Source: Hirundichthys speculiger (lineage: Eukaryota; Chordata; Actinopteri; Beloniformes; Exocoetidae). Taken from it: 64,000 nucleotides of DNA. The notes below the pieces were generated by a model that saw only the letters and a program-made list of their open reading frames with translations, ran no database searches and was not told where the DNA came from. Each line of letters opens with the position of its first letter. The stretch's first letter is position 1. Made by a program: the position numbers and the translations under genes. Below are positions 21,661 through 32,094 of this stretch, piece by piece. The stretch is from positions 375,001 to 439,000 of the forward strand of contig JAGFBZ010002332.1 of assembly GCA_018398805.1 (NCBI GenBank), written 5' to 3'.

Positions 21661-22450
21661 GTCATTTATCAAAAAACAAACAACTTTCCTGCACAAGCTG
21701 TGAATTCAGAGGTTTCAAAGTCGAAGGAAAGAAACTGCTGCTGTGACCGCTGTATCTTTTGCCAAACTGAAGCAGGGAGAACAGGCTGTTACTAGGGCGG
21801 GGTTTATCTTTTACCATCCTTTAGTCTCTGAAGACACCTCTCCGATATGTGTGATGCTCAGCAGATGGATTACCAATGATGTTCACGGCAGCTCTAACCA
21901 TCTGTTGTATCCAGCCCTGCCAGTTTGAGATGTTTTTGGATCGGATACTCTATTACCACTTTCTAGGGGTTTACAAGAGCATGGCTGTGGAGTTTAACCT
22001 TATAAGGCAATAAATAAATAATGTCACTGCTTCAAATACCCTGATGTGAGACTCTAAAACATAAAAATCTCTTCACAACATGAACTCACTTTTGGCACTG
22101 CACGGTAAACAGACAAGACTTTCACATTAAAACTAACATATTCTGCCAGCTGTGGTGGTGACCAGTGTAACCTGCCAGGGTGGTTGATACATAATGTATT
22201 GGTAGATTAAAGTTTACAAGCAGTGACTGACCTACCTGAAGTGAATGGAAAGTAAAAAAGTATCAGTGAATTTCATGGTGTAGCCTTCGATTAAGTAGGT
22301 TGTGTCGTGCACAGTTAATTGTATCTTTCCATCGGTGGGAACATAGTACTCCAGAAATAAAAATTAGTATTAGCTGTGAAAGATACCCAGCGGCTGTTAT
22401 TCAGCTCATGTGGTGTGTGTGACCAATATTAGGGATAGTAACAAGGACTA
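21661..22450. other. unclassified non-coding stretch
   Basis: No transposon ends, RNA genes or supported frames were found. Confidence 0.4.
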
Positions 22451-22451
22451 A

Positions 22452-22751
22452 GGCCCCGATCGTACACTTTCAGCTAGTCCGCTAACCCGCAAATTACAAG
22501 TTTAGGAACCTCCGCTAATCGCTAATGCAATCTTCCTTTCCCTAAAGCCGCTACCCATTATGTTGACTCCCTTATTTACGTTGTAGGTGTGGCAATGGGC
22601 GTGTCTTTTGCCCTTTCCACAAACTCGGTATCTTGCGATTTTAGCGGGTTTAGGAAGGTGGAAGATTGTGTTCTTTGCAAGGGCAACGCCCCTCCAACTA
22701 CCCGCTATCCCTAAATAGCGGCTTTAGGAGATCTGGTGGAAGATCGGGGCC
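22452..22751. mobile_element. 300-bp GGCCCC-ended TIR element (short form)
   Basis: Ends GGCCCCGATCGTACACTT and GGTGGAAGATCGGGGCC share an inverted GGCCCCGAT. The inside is crowded with CCGCTA/TAGCGG words in both orientations. It is the reverse-oriented, internally deleted version of 30499-31326; both ends and the ggcaatgggcgtgtcttttg segment are shared. No convincing target duplication was found. A class such as PIF/Harbinger or IS4EU is possible but not shown. Confidence 0.65.
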
Positions 22752-23689
22752 CTGAGTATAATTCATTTACTAAAGTACTGGTGTCCAAATTTGTTTGCCC
22801 CTCCCTCTCAGTCATGCAGTAATTTGATCCTTCTGGTAAACCAGTAGGTGGCAGAGTTCAGATGCTTTTATATAGGAAGTGTGGAATGTACCACCTGTGA
22901 GGGGTGTGCAGGGTTGTTTTGTGGCGGCAGAAAATGTTTTCAATATGATCTATGCACATATGAAATTGAATTATTTTAATGTTATGACATTTTAAAATGA
23001 TTTGATAGGTACGCAGATGTTGTAAAAACCATCATGGGTTGACAACGTGAACGTGAATTAACATTGGTTCGTCTTGTGGGTGGAGATTCCAGTATAAAGC
23101 CTGGAGCAAGAGCTTTCTGTTTGTGTCTGGCTTAGTTCATGCAAAGCTGTGATTTTAACTAGTGTGACCTTACGTTCATTCTGATCAAGTCTGTCCATCC
23201 ATCCTTGTTATTGATGTTGCTACTGAAACAACATTTGAAGCAAGTACTGCTGGAGCTCCAGCTAAGCTCCACCAGGACCCTTTATTCGCCATAACTCGGC
23301 TAAATGATCAGGGTCCCTGAAGCCCCAGCGAAACTTGTTCTCAGCAGAGGTCCAGGCGAAGGTAGCTAGTCATTCACTGTCCCGTGGTTGGGTTAGTCCT
23401 TCTGGAAGAGTCCAGGCTTGGATGAAGGAGCTGGCTGTTCGGGATGCTCCCAGGGTTAAAGGTCGACAAGCTGGAGGCCATCCTGAGGTCCGGGTCAGTC
23501 GTACCCTTTGAGTGTTGGGTGAAGGTAGCTGTTGTCTGCTACTTAGTAAAGCTTTGTTCCTGACCCTTCAAAGCCAGTCACAGAGGTCTTTTAGTACATT
23601 GAATAGTAGAAAATACCAAATGATCTTTTGGAAGAATGGTTATGCTATGTTGGACCTCACTTCAGAGCTTTTACTTTTTACTTGTTGTG
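22752..23689. other. unclassified non-coding stretch with promoter-like pieces
   Basis: Contains the CTCF-like motif at 22843-22856, a TATA-like agtataaagcctgg at about 23090, and a GC-richer 23230-23560 part reading like decayed retroelement leader. No LTR borders, primer site or frame with domains was found. Confidence 0.3.
22843..22856 (+). promoter_or_regulatory. CTCF-like core motif
   Basis: ccagtaggtggcag matches the vertebrate CTCF core CCASYAGRKGGCRS at all 14 positions. It lies just outside the GGCCCC-ended element. CTCF would bind as an insulator/loop anchor if the site is active; only the motif is seen. Confidence 0.4.
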
Positions 23690-23905
23690 GTACTTAAAAA
23701 TGTACACCCCCACCACATTTAATGGATGTAAAATCTCTATGGAGACCAAAACCAGCCTTTGTTTTGGAAGTCAATGAAGATTGACTGACCGACTGACTGA
23801 CTGACTGACTGAATCCCTTGCTTTTGGAGCAGGCCCCTAGTGGACATTTGAAGAACTGCACCTCCTGGTTCATTTCAAGGAGGAAAACAGATGTTGCCCC
23901 TTGGT
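23690..23905 (+). repeat. interspersed repeat, copy 2, with (GACT)n
   Basis: Word order aaaatctctatggagaccaa, ggaagtcaatgaag, (gact)n at 23786-23811, then cccctagtggacatttgaag and aactgcacctcctgg. The last part is the inverse of 3825-3845. A widespread fish repeat of unknown class, non-coding. Confidence 0.4.
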
Positions 23906-25829
23906 CAAATCCTGGATCACAGTCAGATTATTGTTACTAAAATTTCAATTTGCAATAGTTGTGGTATTCAAGAAATGAATGGAAGACAAAACTCAACGCA
24001 GACTTTTTCATGATGCTGATTTTTGACAATCTTTGACATTTATTGACCAGTATTGGCACTAAGAATCAGACTGATGAATAGAATGACTGACTGACTGATT
24101 TTTTTTTCCATTTTTTTCTCAATAACTCTGATTAATTGCATATTCTAAAACTTCTAAAACTTTCCATTTTTGCCAGTTTCCAGGGGCAGAGTCCCTAAAC
24201 TGTTCTCTTTTTGGGTCTTTTTGATGGTCATTTGTGTGACATCAGCAGTCAAATTGTCCAGACTCATAGCAACATGGCGAGGGAGCAGAGGTGCCTGGAC
24301 CAACGTCATTTTTAATCTTTCTTTTTGTTCACATACTTAAAGTAAAAATGACCTTGGTTTTCATGTAGAGACCCTCGCCACGCTTCGCTTCACCATCACT
24401 TAAGTGGGATGACATTTTTGAGTCTTGTCAGAGGCTTATAATTGCAATTTATTTTGACGAAAGTCTATTGTCCCCAGTGCATTAGACATTAATTGCTATT
24501 TTGCTGCAATCATATATTCTGTTCTCACTCAAAACTGCTTCAATTAATTTCGTGTTGGTCTTTAACAAAAGCTCACTCCTTGCCGTGTAATAATAGACCA
24601 AGGGTTGTTTTGAATCTGGAATGTTCCTTTAAGAGCTGGTTTTAAAATCAATGAATGTTTCATCACTGTACTTGCTGGTTTCTCCTCTTTCCAAAGTTTT
24701 TCTCATTATTTTATCAAAGCAAACAATTTTATCATCCTGTCCACCAGCAAACGCAGCACTATATCAAGTCCTCAAAATGACAGTGAAAAAGTACACAGCA
24801 GTCGATCTAATCTCTCGTCAAAATTTCTGCTTTTCTTTTGAAAGCTATTTTGGATTTTGGTGTCTTAGCCCCCCACAGCCACAATTTCTTCATGCTTCAT
24901 TTTGTTGCTCACGGCCAGATATTTCCCCCTATGGCTGTATTACACCTTAAGATCCTTAGATTTCCGCAGATTGATCCATAATTAAAAAACCTCCCGTGGC
25001 ATTCCGCCCCAAAAAAAATGGCAATTCCTGCCGTGTTAATGATGGCATTTTTATATCTGCCGGGCTAACCTTTGGCAAAAGACACCCAAAGGGGGATTGT
25101 GGTACACATGAATGGGAAAGAAGGTCCAAAGAGAATTTAATTTCTTCCACTGTTTTATGATGCAAGAACTCTCATTTCATCGGGATGATAGCCGGGTGAT
25201 GAATACAGGAATCAAATGTCAAACAGTGTCCAAGAATAACCCTTCAGTTGCAAATTAACCACCAAGAGATTACCTCTCAGATTGCTGGAGACCTTTGGAG
25301 TTTCGCTAAATGGCAGCGAGGTTTCAAATGATGCGAGGCGGCGAGAAGCGAAACCATTAATTAAATAAATTTCATAAATGCATCAGTACTCGGGTGTTTC
25401 ACAGAGACGGAGAGGGAGAGGGAAAAGTTCTATATTAGGACTGAGAAAATATTTAACAGATAAAGAACGCCACCTAAAAGTTTCTTTCCAGGTCGTGTGC
25501 AATTAGAAGTGTAAAGTTTAATGGAGAGACATGGCGCTGTGCAGTATCGTGCTGTCATAGCAATGGTCGTTCCTGTCTTTGAGTTCTTCTTCATCATTAT
25601 CGTAATCTTGGGGTGAAGGAACATCTTTGAGACGACTGAAACTTTTTTTCATTTTTTTTCAATTGAACTGATTTAAAATGTCCTCAATTTGTGCTCATAT
25701 TTACGTCCTAACATTGAAAAAAAAAGAAAAGAAGTTATCAAAGTGGAGATTTTCAGCTTTAATTTTTGAAAGTTTCACTAAAATATGGCTTTTACCATTT
25801 AGAAATTACAGCCACTTGAAGCAATTTAC
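23906..25829. other. non-coding stretch; possible conserved element at 24.6-25.5 kb
   Basis: 24000-24500 is unremarkable. From about 24640 to 25420 the sequence has no repeat signature and contains ordered words often seen in vertebrate developmental enhancers: attgatccataattaaaa (24971), aaaccattaattaaataaat (25352), and a GC-containing tract that does not translate. Inference only: a candidate conserved non-coding element. Confidence 0.3.
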
Positions 25830-26430
25830 TTTCATTTTTTTCAGGGGCTTGAAGGTATTTGGACAAAGTGACATAATTATAAGAAATAACTATAATTTAA
25901 TACTTGGCTGAAAACCCTGTGCTGTCAGGGACTGCTTGAGATCTGGAGTCCTTGGACAGTAAATCTTGAGTTTCCTCCCTGGAGATGCTTTGCCAGGCCT
26001 TCGCCGCAGACACCACCTTTCTGTCTTCAGTTTTCACTTGCTGAAAAGCATTTCCTACTGGGTTGAGATCAGGCCACAGATTTGACCATTTGAAGAATAT
26101 GCCATTTCTTTGCCTTTTAGAAAAGTCTTGTTTTCACACTGTGTTTCGGGTCATTATCCATCTGCACTGTGACTCACCACCCTTTCAGTTTTGTAGCATT
26201 TAGCTGAACATGAGCAGAGAATACAGCCCTATAGACCTCAGGATTTATATCGCCATTTCTGTCACCAATTAGGGTTGAGGTTAACCCTTTCATCTGTATG
26301 AAGAATCTGGTTCCAGAGTATGGGGACTTTTTTTCTTTCTTTTTTTTTTAAGATGTTCTCTGGTAAAGTGCAATCTGAATTTCCTGTTCTTGGAAGTTAC
26401 TAGTGGTTTGCATCTTGGCAACTGTAACTG
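25830..26430 (-). pseudogene. Tc1-like transposase remnant (third family), antisense
   Basis: The plus strand shows complement wording of a fish Tc1 gene in order: aatacttggctgaaaaccct, gccaggccttcgccgcag, ctgggttgagatcaggccac, cgggtcattatccatctgca, gcatttagctgaacatgagc, gttctctggtaaagtgcaat and ctagtggtttgcatcttg. On the minus strand these correspond to the C-terminal, catalytic and middle parts of the transposase. About a third of the coding is missing near 26270-26350, and stops are frequent. Ends not intact. Confidence 0.65.
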
Positions 26431-27148
26431 TGTGGTGCAGAAGAACCAGTGACGGCAAAGGTGCGTTGGCTTTAATGCATCGTTTATTTAATTTCCTGCC
26501 ATACATGCATGCAAAATACTTACTAGCAGTTAAATCGGGCCATACGTCTGCTGCATAGGGGTTAAGAGTTCGGGTTTCACGATGAAAAACCAAGCAAAGC
26601 CACAGTCTTCTCATTCCACTTGCAAAACTCAACTGTGGTTAGATTCTAAAACAGACATCCGGATTTTTTTAAACTCTTACACGCTGCCTGTTAAAGGCGT
26701 TTCCAAGGAGATTGGTGACCTCAGTCTCTTGTCATTCAGTCATACAAGAGATCCAATCAGCTTCATGTTCTGCTTGTGAAGATCGGTGGTTCGATCCCAC
26801 GACGCCATGCTTAGGTTGAAGCGTGCTAATCTGACAGAATCCTTACTTTAAGTAAGTAGCAAGAGTCGTGATATTTATCTTATCTCTTGAGAGTAATTAC
26901 AAACTCTTTAATGGTATGATGGGCTCAAAGCAAATATAGAAGTACCTTGGATGGCTGGAAACAAATAACTGATGACCGCTTTAAAGAAAAAAAATCTAAT
27001 GCTCTTTTCCCACAAGCTGATAACATTTCCCGTGGTCTTAATTTACATATCTGAGGTGTTTTCTTAAAAATATCACAGAGATGCAGAATAAAAGGTCCCT
27101 TTTCAGCCTTGTATTCAGAGCTCAGAGTTAATAGCAGATGGTTTATGG
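26431..27148. other. non-coding stretch with a SINE head
   Basis: Apart from the SINE fragment at 26760-26830, nothing is recognised. Frames here are short and lack domains. Confidence 0.35.
26760..26830 (+). repeat. tRNA-derived SINE head fragment
   Basis: Contains ggttcgatccc at 26788-26798, a perfect pol III B-box, preceded by tgcttgtgaagatcggt as in fish tRNA-derived SINEs and followed by a decayed ttaggttgaagcgtgc. No A box or body survives. It is too broken to fold as a tRNA. Confidence 0.5.
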
Positions 27149-27747
27149 TACATGTGTCAAACACAAGGCCTGGGGGCCAAATGTGGCCGCCATGTCATTG
27201 TATGTGGCCCTCGAGCGCTTGTGCACTATTGGCTTAAATTTTAAACCAATATTTTAAGACTTAAAATAAGCTTATGCCGCTTTAAAGCTCATATTGACAA
27301 TAAACTACATCTCCCATAATGAATTTGTCGTTACCCACAATGATAACAGTATATCACCATGAGCAAGAACTCAAAACGATTTTCAGAACTAATGGATTTG
27401 AGAAAAACCTCTACAAACTAATCCCAACATGTCCAAGAAAAGAAAAATTGATGCACAAGGAAGGCAGTTTCATCAACAACTGGAAAACGAATACAAGTTT
27501 GTATCTCAAGGTGAAAAAACAGTATGTCTTTTGTGTTATGAGGCGGTGTCAGTCGTGAAAGAGTATAATCTACGTCAGCATTTTGACAGAAAACATGGAA
27601 ATAAATACAGAATCCGTTATTTAACAATATAATAAGGTGTAGTTTAATTTATTTTGATTTACATTGCATTTTGTTACACTCATGCTGTCAATCTGGCCCT
27701 TCGAGGGCCACCATGATGCTGATGTGGCCCTCAGTGGAAATGAGTCG
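27149..27747 (+). mobile_element. hAT-type element keeping only a BED-finger exon, copy 1
   Basis: Left part ATGTGTCAAACACAAGGCC followed by gggggccaaatgtggcc is the typical end of a fish hAT family; the right side reads tggcccttcgagggccacca then gatgtggccctcag and loses its last bases near 27747. It shares long stretches with the inverted copy at 37893-38670, but has about 170 bp deleted after the zinc-finger frame. No catalytic region is present. Confidence 0.75.
27429..27632 (+). CDS. BED-like zinc finger exon of a hAT transposase (GTF2IRD2/ZBED-like)
   Basis: The frame starts MSKKRKIDAQGRQFHQQL and continues with CLLCYEAVSVVKE and LRQHFDRKHG, giving a C-x2-C ... H-x4-H finger of the kind at the N-terminus of a hAT group related to GTF2IRD2-type proteins. 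It is intact for 67 codons, then ends in unrelated codons (RIRYLTI) because the following intron/exon part is deleted. If expressed it would be a finger-only peptide able to bind the element ends. No promoter evidence. More likely a passive remnant. Confidence 0.5.
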   Translation: MSKKRKIDAQGRQFHQQLENEYKFVSQGEKTVCLLCYEAVSVVKEYNLRQHFDRKHGNKYRIRYLTI

Positions 27748-28156
27748 GAATCTCCAATCCGGCTTACAGTGTTGTAGCTTTGCACCTGTAAAGGTGTAGG
27801 CGGATATAAAGATGTGGAGATGTGGATAATTGTGCTCTTATTTGGATCTGTGATGTCACAGTACCAAGCAAATCGGAAATGCTCAATGAATGAATATTTC
27901 CAGACTTAAAAGACAAATGAAGTGACAAGATTGTGCTGTTTCATGGTTTTTGACTTGGTCGTCTCGTCAAACATCCAAATAAATGCTAACAAATCACAGA
28001 AAATGAGATTGATTTTCATATTTCTCCTTCATTGATGAATGAATGAATAAAAACGGTGCCCATTGTCTAATTATGTTAGTCAGATAAGCCTGGCTTCCTT
28101 TCCTCTTCCATACAGAGACTCAGCCTGGTTCTTCTGGATTTGACTTTGATTTCCAG
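27748..28156. other. unclassified non-coding stretch
   Basis: Unremarkable; leads into the exon-like segment at 28157 with a pyrimidine-containing tract before its acceptor. Confidence 0.35.
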
Positions 28157-28238
28157 GGGGTCGTACCAACAGAAGCAGAAGAAACTGCCTCTGGATGCCA
28201 CAGGGCTAGACATACAGCCAGAGACTGAAGCATATGAT
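28157..28238 (+). CDS. candidate host exon (82 bp), unrecognised protein
   Basis: It is preceded by tttgactttgatttccag, a good splice acceptor, and followed by gtaagaag, a good donor. One frame is open throughout and reads SYQQKQKKLPLDATG then LDIQPETEAYD, hydrophilic and without low complexity; the other two frames hold stops. The upstream intron would be phase 2 and the downstream one phase 0. I do not recognise the protein. No further exon was found on this strand in the window, so it would belong to a gene with very large introns, or be a cassette exon, or be chance. Confidence 0.35.
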
Positions 28239-30498
28239 GTAAGAAGTCAGACTAGTATCAACAAAGGCAGGGAGGCTGGCGAGCGACTGTCGGTTTTACA
28301 GTAAAAACGTGATTTAAGGTGTTATTGGCGATTGTGCAGCCATCCTGGTTGTATTGAATAGTGGCGGACGTGGCTCTTGATGGAGGGGTACCTGAGCCAT
28401 TTTACGAGAATTTTCACAAAGTGAATGGACATTGCTGAGCATCCCTGTAAATTTAACAGTTTAACCCGTCTGTGTAATCATTCAGTCTGTTTTAATTCTG
28501 CATACATGTACTGGAGATCAAATAAACTCCTTTCCATTTAGATACGAAACCAAATTCGCTCTGGTCTTGAACGTCAAGTCATATTTTATGACTTACTAGC
28601 TCTTTTAATATTCTGTTGTAGATGTTTTACAGATATTGCAGAGGAAACTTGGAGGCAGTGTGATAGAGAGAAGGAAAGGCCCCCTCGAACATGGGCTTTT
28701 CTCGTTTTTTTTTTCTAAATGAAACAACTCAGTGGAATCCTACAGAGACTTTGGATGAATCAATTTTCCTCACACTGTATCCAACACTTTTTTTTACCCT
28801 TATCTGCTACCTGCTTCTACTGGTTTGAAAGTTTTATTTCATCCAGGCCTGTATGAGGATGAATTGACTTCATAATTAAAAGATGGCAGGAACATTTTCT
28901 AATAATCGACGAGGGCGCTCTTCTTTTTGTGGGGAAAGCTGAAGCAGAAAACCTGGAAGGAACTGTCTCTCCTTTTCTAGTAGAAAATATTTTTTCCTTA
29001 TTGCACTTCTGCATTTATTCTTCAAATATTTGCAGAACATGATAGATCAAAGAAAATTGTATATGAAGGAAATTATCCCAAGGAGCTGAAAAAAAGAAAA
29101 AAAAAATCAGCCTGCCATGCTTTCTGATGTGATTTGGTTCTTATCATCAGAGAGCAATATAGCAAATTTGCCTCCCTTTTCCAAGAACTGCTGTGAACGG
29201 GCGAGTGGACCTGCCAAAAAGTCTGGTAGTGTGTCAGTCGCAGAGGAAGAGGCTGCCCAAACAAAAAAAAAAACAAAAAAACAACCCAAACATATCCAGG
29301 CCAACACCGCGTCGGGCCAGCAATTCACATCCCTGACAATAAGGGAACTCACAGGTTTTAATTTAAGCCAGTTACGGACAAACTTTAAAGAAGGAAAAAT
29401 TATAGAAGGAAAAATAAATCCCAACTCCTTTGGTTGGACATCTTAAGACCTTTTCAAACTCATTTATAATTAAAAACCTGACTTGGCAAAAGTTGATAAA
29501 AGCAAACCAGCAGGAGCTCCATTTAAGAAGTCCTTTTGAAGTCTCCACAGTTGAGTCAGGCTCCCGAATTTGTCCCTTTGACTGCAGGTTCAGATTTCCT
29601 TCAACTCAATTTGAAGCCATTCCTATTTTAAGTCTGCAGGTTATGGAATTCTTTTGTAAGAGTTGAGTCAAAGTCGATGCGGGGAAGGAAAGTCGATGAA
29701 ATGAGAACGCCGGTGCTGATCTTCATGGATTAGTTTCTCTTACATCGCCTCCTGCCATATCTGTAATTGTAATGTTATATTCAGGCTGGGGTTCTTTCCC
29801 TTGGGATCTGTGAACAATCTTGTTTCATTTTTAGCAGACAGAGTGCACAATCACTCTCCTAATGAAGTCTAACGACCTTCAATCTCATTTTCCCAACTCT
29901 TCGTGTTCACCTGTAAAATAATCCGCGGATACGAAGGCCAAGACCTTCAAAATAACACCGATGTGGTATTCGGTGCACATGATCCCCTTTAAACGGCGCC
30001 GTGTTCTCACATTCAAGATCGCATCAAAGAAAATAGAACACACTGCTTTTGTCTTTGTCCTCATCCTTAGATCTTCCGTAAGACAACACCACCTTTATTT
30101 GAATATGCTCTCTCATCTATTCACCCTTCCGTCAAGACTCCCTTCTGCTCTTTCTCCGATACTTTGTCTTTCCCTTTGTGCACTCTCCCCTTGTTCTTTT
30201 TCTATCCATCTGACCTTTTTCTCCTTTTGTTACCCTAACAGCTCTTCATCGCCTGACTGTGCACGGCTGACTCTTTTGTGGCGTCCATGACCGGAAAGGC
30301 CGATACATGGTACCGACTTGATTAAATTGCATTGATCGCGGCCGTGTTGCTATTGAAGTGTCTTGATGACAGTCAGAATACATTCTTCCAGTCACCGACG
30401 TTGGATCGACACATTCTAAATTACAGCTGAGGAGGGAAAAACAAAAAAAAAAAAAAAAGGAGAATTGGGTTATTTTCTACAAAAACTTTAAGCCTTAT
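28239..30498. other. non-coding stretch, low in repeats
   Basis: No transposon ends were found. The 28840-29700 part is unique-looking. The plus frame 29117-29446 (109 codons) is lysine-rich with no domain. 30060-30250 is a pyrimidine-rich tract. 30440-30460 is a poly-A run. Candidate conserved non-coding DNA, inference only. Confidence 0.3.
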
Positions 30499-31326
30499 GG
30501 GGCCAATCTTCCACCAGATCTCCTAGAGCTGCTATTTAAGGGATAGCAGGTAGCGGGAGGGGCGTTCCCCTGTAAAGAATGCAACCTTCCACCTCCCTAA
30601 ACCCGCTATCCCACCGGCGCTACCCGCTACATTATGCATGGGAGTGGTTAGGGCTTTCCACTTGTTAAACCAATCAGTGCGTCAGTAGCCATTGCCTTTA
30701 AGAGCAGGTTACGCTACCCACAAACCGCTATGGAGCGTGTTTTCATCCAGATCGGAGCAGCTCTCATGTGCAGCTCGTCTGGGACTCTGCTGTAGAGCTT
30801 CTTCCTCTTCTTCCTCCTCCTCCTCTGCACTGATTTATACACATTAATATTTTTACACAGACAATTCCTATCAGCTACCTGAAAGTCCCAGATAGTTGGT
30901 GTCCTCCCAGTAAACACACTCTGGTCGTCTAACTGGCGAGCAAGCTGTTTAAGACGATCTCTGACATTTTCTCATGGGTTTAACTGATGCCAAATCACGC
31001 TTTTTATACAAGAGTTAATACGAGAGGTAGAGCCATTTGTACACGTCACATGTGACCAGGTGGACGCACATTGATGCCATTTGGATGCGCTCTTGTACGC
31101 ACTGACATGCTGGTTGCGGGTTGCAGGTAGCCAAACCCGAGTTTTCGGAAAGGGCAAAAGACACGCCCATTGCCACACCTGCAATGTGATTAAGGGAGTC
31201 GGCATAACGGGTAGCGGCTTTAGGGAGCGGAAGATCGCATTAGCGGTTAGCGGAGGTTCCTTAAACCCGCAATTTGCAGGTAGCGGTTAGTGGGTAGCAG
31301 CTAGCGGGAAGTGTACAATCGGGGCC
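30499..31326. mobile_element. 828-bp GGCCCC-ended TIR element (long form)
   Basis: Left end GGGGCCAATCTTCCACCAGA and right end AAGTGTACAATCGGGGCC are the inverse of the ends at 22751 and 22452. Both flanks are dense in TAGCGG/CCGCTA. It has about 500 bp more interior than the short form, including a minus frame 30917-30714 (MFTGRTPTIWDFQ, then a basic run and an acidic run in another frame) with cag-gtagct that could be an exon end. No recognised transposase domain, no clear target duplication. Perhaps PIF/Harbinger-like; class unproven. Confidence 0.65.
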
Positions 31327-31739
31327 TACATCACGTGATGCGGCTCCAAGTGGCCAGCACTGTCATCCACCAGATGTCTTAAATACCTACTTTGGACGGA
31401 TATTTTAAATGTTTCTCAAGTTTATGTTTTCAAGGCAAAGGAGCCATATTATGTTTATTTTTTGTGTTCCATGATGAACTTCCATCTTAAACATAGCCAG
31501 AGGCTCAAAACTTGAAAAATTGCAGTATTTCACATGCACGTAATACTCAGCTCTCCATGATGTCATAGAAAGCAAAATTTCCTTGTATGGTCCAGTCTAC
31601 CAGGCAGAAAATGGGTGATTCTGACTTGCAATAAGAGTCGTGCGCTCCTCATAGTATCTTGTGATAATCCCATAATTTGAAAAAAAAAAGTGATAAATAC
31701 GCGACAGCCCTAGATAGGTCACAAATCTTTAAAGAGATG
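31327..31739. other. unclassified non-coding stretch
   Basis: Nothing recognised. Confidence 0.35.
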
Positions 31740-32076
31740 TTGCCAGATCTTTTGTTTGTGCAGAGCCTTGGAAACATTCAAAGATGACTCTGAGAGGAAA
31801 ACAAGCACATCTCCACAGTCATTAATGATACGGGGTTACATGTCAGGTAAAAGGACCAGGGGGAGATGGCTGTTATTTACTCCATCAATCAAGAGTAGCT
31901 TCGGAGACAACATTTTTCAGGATGAAAATACATCTCGCCACAGAGCAAGCAGCACTAAAACCTGTCTTCAGGGGAGACACATTGATTCACTGACATGGCC
32001 AGAAAATATGCTGAGTCTCAATTCGGCTGGAAAAAATTGTCAGAAATTGAAGAAAAAAAAAAAAGGTCCACGCTAA
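31740..32076 (+). pseudogene. Tc1-like transposase remnant, central DDE part
   Basis: The frame 31756-32076 (106 codons) reads RALETFKDDSERKTSTSPQS, then SLMIRGYMSG, FGDNIFQDENTSRHRAS, and TWPENMLSLNSAG. This fits the stretch with MMIWGCMSG, then the second catalytic Asp in IFQDDNAS, then TWPANSPDLNP of a fish Tc1-like family. Asp to Glu and Asn to Thr changes in the FQDDNAS motif, and a degraded SPDLNP, show it is dead. The N-terminal HTH and the last part with the catalytic Glu are absent. From memory this family has the TIRs seen in the MITEs at 14834 and 46299. Confidence 0.65.
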
Positions 32077-32094
32077 GACTCCATAGTGCAAAAC

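Noticed and set aside
26788..26798. Possible tRNA gene (perfect B box)
   Set aside because: No A box or acceptor stem pairs around it; wording matches a tRNA-derived SINE.
29117..29446. 109-codon frame with basic stretch
   Set aside because: Low-complexity lysine run from AAA-rich DNA, no domain, no splice context.
31761..31847. Apparent host exon with good acceptor (tttgtttgtgcag) and donor (gtaaaagg)
   Set aside because: The translation on both sides of the supposed donor continues as a Tc1 transposase (SLMIRGYMSG, IFQDENTS, TWPENMLS), so the splice signals are chance.
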